This document shows positions 63,500 to 64,000 of a DNA stretch of 64,000 bases, piece after piece. Every line of letters starts with the position of its first letter. Within the stretch, counting starts at the first letter, position 1. Below the pieces are notes generated by a model. That model was not told where the DNA came from. It searched no databases and was given only the letters and a program-made list of their open reading frames with translations. The stretch comes from Allokutzneria sp. A3M-2-11 16 (GTDB taxonomy: Bacteria; Actinomycetota; Actinomycetes; Mycobacteriales; Pseudonocardiaceae), in the NCBI RefSeq assembly GCF_024213555.1, contig NZ_JANAVO010000001.1, positions 992,001 through 1,056,000 of the forward strand, written 5' to 3'. The position numbers and the translations under genes were made by a program.

Positions 63500-64000
63500 G
63501 TGACCTCCGTTGTGATCACCGCTCTCGCCGTGCTGGCCCTGCTGATGGCCGGCGCGCTGTTCATGCTGTGGCGGCTCTACACCGACGGCGTTCGGCGCAC
63601 CGACATGGCGATGGCCATGGTGGAGACCGAACGCGGCCGGGGCCGGGAACAGCAGGCCGCCCTGCGCAGGTACGAGGTGGCCTTCTCCTCGGTCAGCGGC
63701 CGGGGTGAGCTCGGCGAGCAGGTGCTGGTCGAGACCGCGCGGGCGCTGGGCCTGCGCGAGGGGTTGCACTTCACGCTGCAGACCGACCTCGCCGGTGGTG
63801 GATCGGCGAAGCCGGACCTGTTGCTGCTGGTCGGCGGCGACCGCAGGGTCCCGGTCGACGCCAAGGCCAGCATGGCCTGCTGGGCCGAGGCGGTGGAGAC
63901 TGACGACGCCGCCGAGCGGGCCGACGCCCTCCGGGTGCACGTGCGCAACATCCGGTCGAGGGCGGCGGACCTCGCGGGCAAGGGTTACCAGCGGTGGGCC
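63500..64000 (+). CDS. rmuC: RmuC-like DNA recombination protein (3' truncated)
   Basis: The frame runs from GTG 63500 past the window end (167 codons visible). An N-terminal membrane helix (residues 4-24, VVITALAVLALLMAGALFMLW) is followed by a short charged segment and a restriction-like nuclease core with AKPDLLLLVGGDRRVPVDAKAS, a PD-D-AK pattern. RmuC proteins limit DNA inversions at short inverted repeats, an interesting neighbour to the palindromic elements. In mycobacteria a homologue also follows ychF. The C-terminus is outside the window. Confidence 0.85.
   Translation, partial: MTSVVITALAVLALLMAGALFMLWRLYTDGVRRTDMAMAMVETERGRGREQQAALRRYEVAFSSVSGRGELGEQVLVETARALGLREGLHFTLQTDLAGGGSAKPDLLLLVGGDRRVPVDAKASMACWAEAVETDDAAERADALRVHVRNIRSRAADLAGKGYQRWA

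Overview
The window is a high-G+C actinomycete chromosome segment. Gene content and order resemble the mycobacterial sigE-to-typA region: mrp, tatB, htrA, rseA, sigE, O-methyltransferase, glgC, glgA, tag, DivIVA protein, gpgS, folP2, LOG, dapE, dapD, dapC, ferredoxin, mshB, lpqW, typA, then ychF and rmuC. The accessory genes suggest the order Pseudonocardiales (inference). Almost everything is chromosomal housekeeping. I see no prophage, integrative element, CRISPR array, rRNA, tRNA or biosynthetic cluster.

Layout. 1-9 kb: a truncated DUF1003 membrane protein, a MarR regulator, Mrp, the envelope-stress unit tatB-htrA-rseA-sigE, an O-methyltransferase and the glycogen genes glgC and glgA. 9-16.4 kb: a lipoprotein, an MFS exporter divergent from a LysR regulator, PepA, a DUF3117 protein, and PaaX with an enoyl-CoA hydratase. 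16.6-20.8 kb: a translationally coupled minus-strand run of tag, SRPBCC, DivIVA, HAAS, PadR, gpgS and folP2. 20.9-30.9 kb: a secreted hydrolase, an acetyltransferase, LOG, lysine/DAP genes (dapE, dapD, dapC), a CHAD protein, a 7Fe-type ferredoxin and mshB (mycothiol). 31.1-37.3 kb: a complete oligopeptide ABC transporter. 37.6-42.7 kb: a decayed SARP/AfsR regulator, lpqW and typA. 42.8-50.5 kb: a 38-residue Lys/Cys-rich protein, a YciI protein, an attenuator-controlled trpS, an SRPBCC-NUDIX fusion, a two-component system, and a divergent LolA-like/ABC exporter operon. 50.5-64 kb: a TPP-riboswitch-controlled thiamine transporter (thiB-thiP-thiQ), a pterin dehydratase, a PhoX-like protein, ychF, and DNA-repair genes (Ada-AlkA, Ogt, SbcCD, RmuC).

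The less ordinary content lies between and across genes. (1) The word GTCCACWNNGGAC occurs ten times, in several reading frames and once in an intergenic gap, far above chance. (2) CTCTCAG heptamers phased at 11 bp stand upstream of both the sigE operon and the LolA/ABC operon beside the two-component system, suggesting one envelope-stress regulon. (3) At least two families of palindromic intergenic elements sit at gene 3' ends. One supplies the C-terminus of ThiQ and shows compensatory stem changes between copies. (4) trpS has a tandem-Trp leader peptide and mutually exclusive hairpins. (5) A 163-bp element with 18-bp perfect inverted ends sits between the dapD stop and the next gene.

Start codons are often GTG or TTG and were chosen by ribosome-binding site, overlap with the upstream stop, and family alignment. 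No searches were run.
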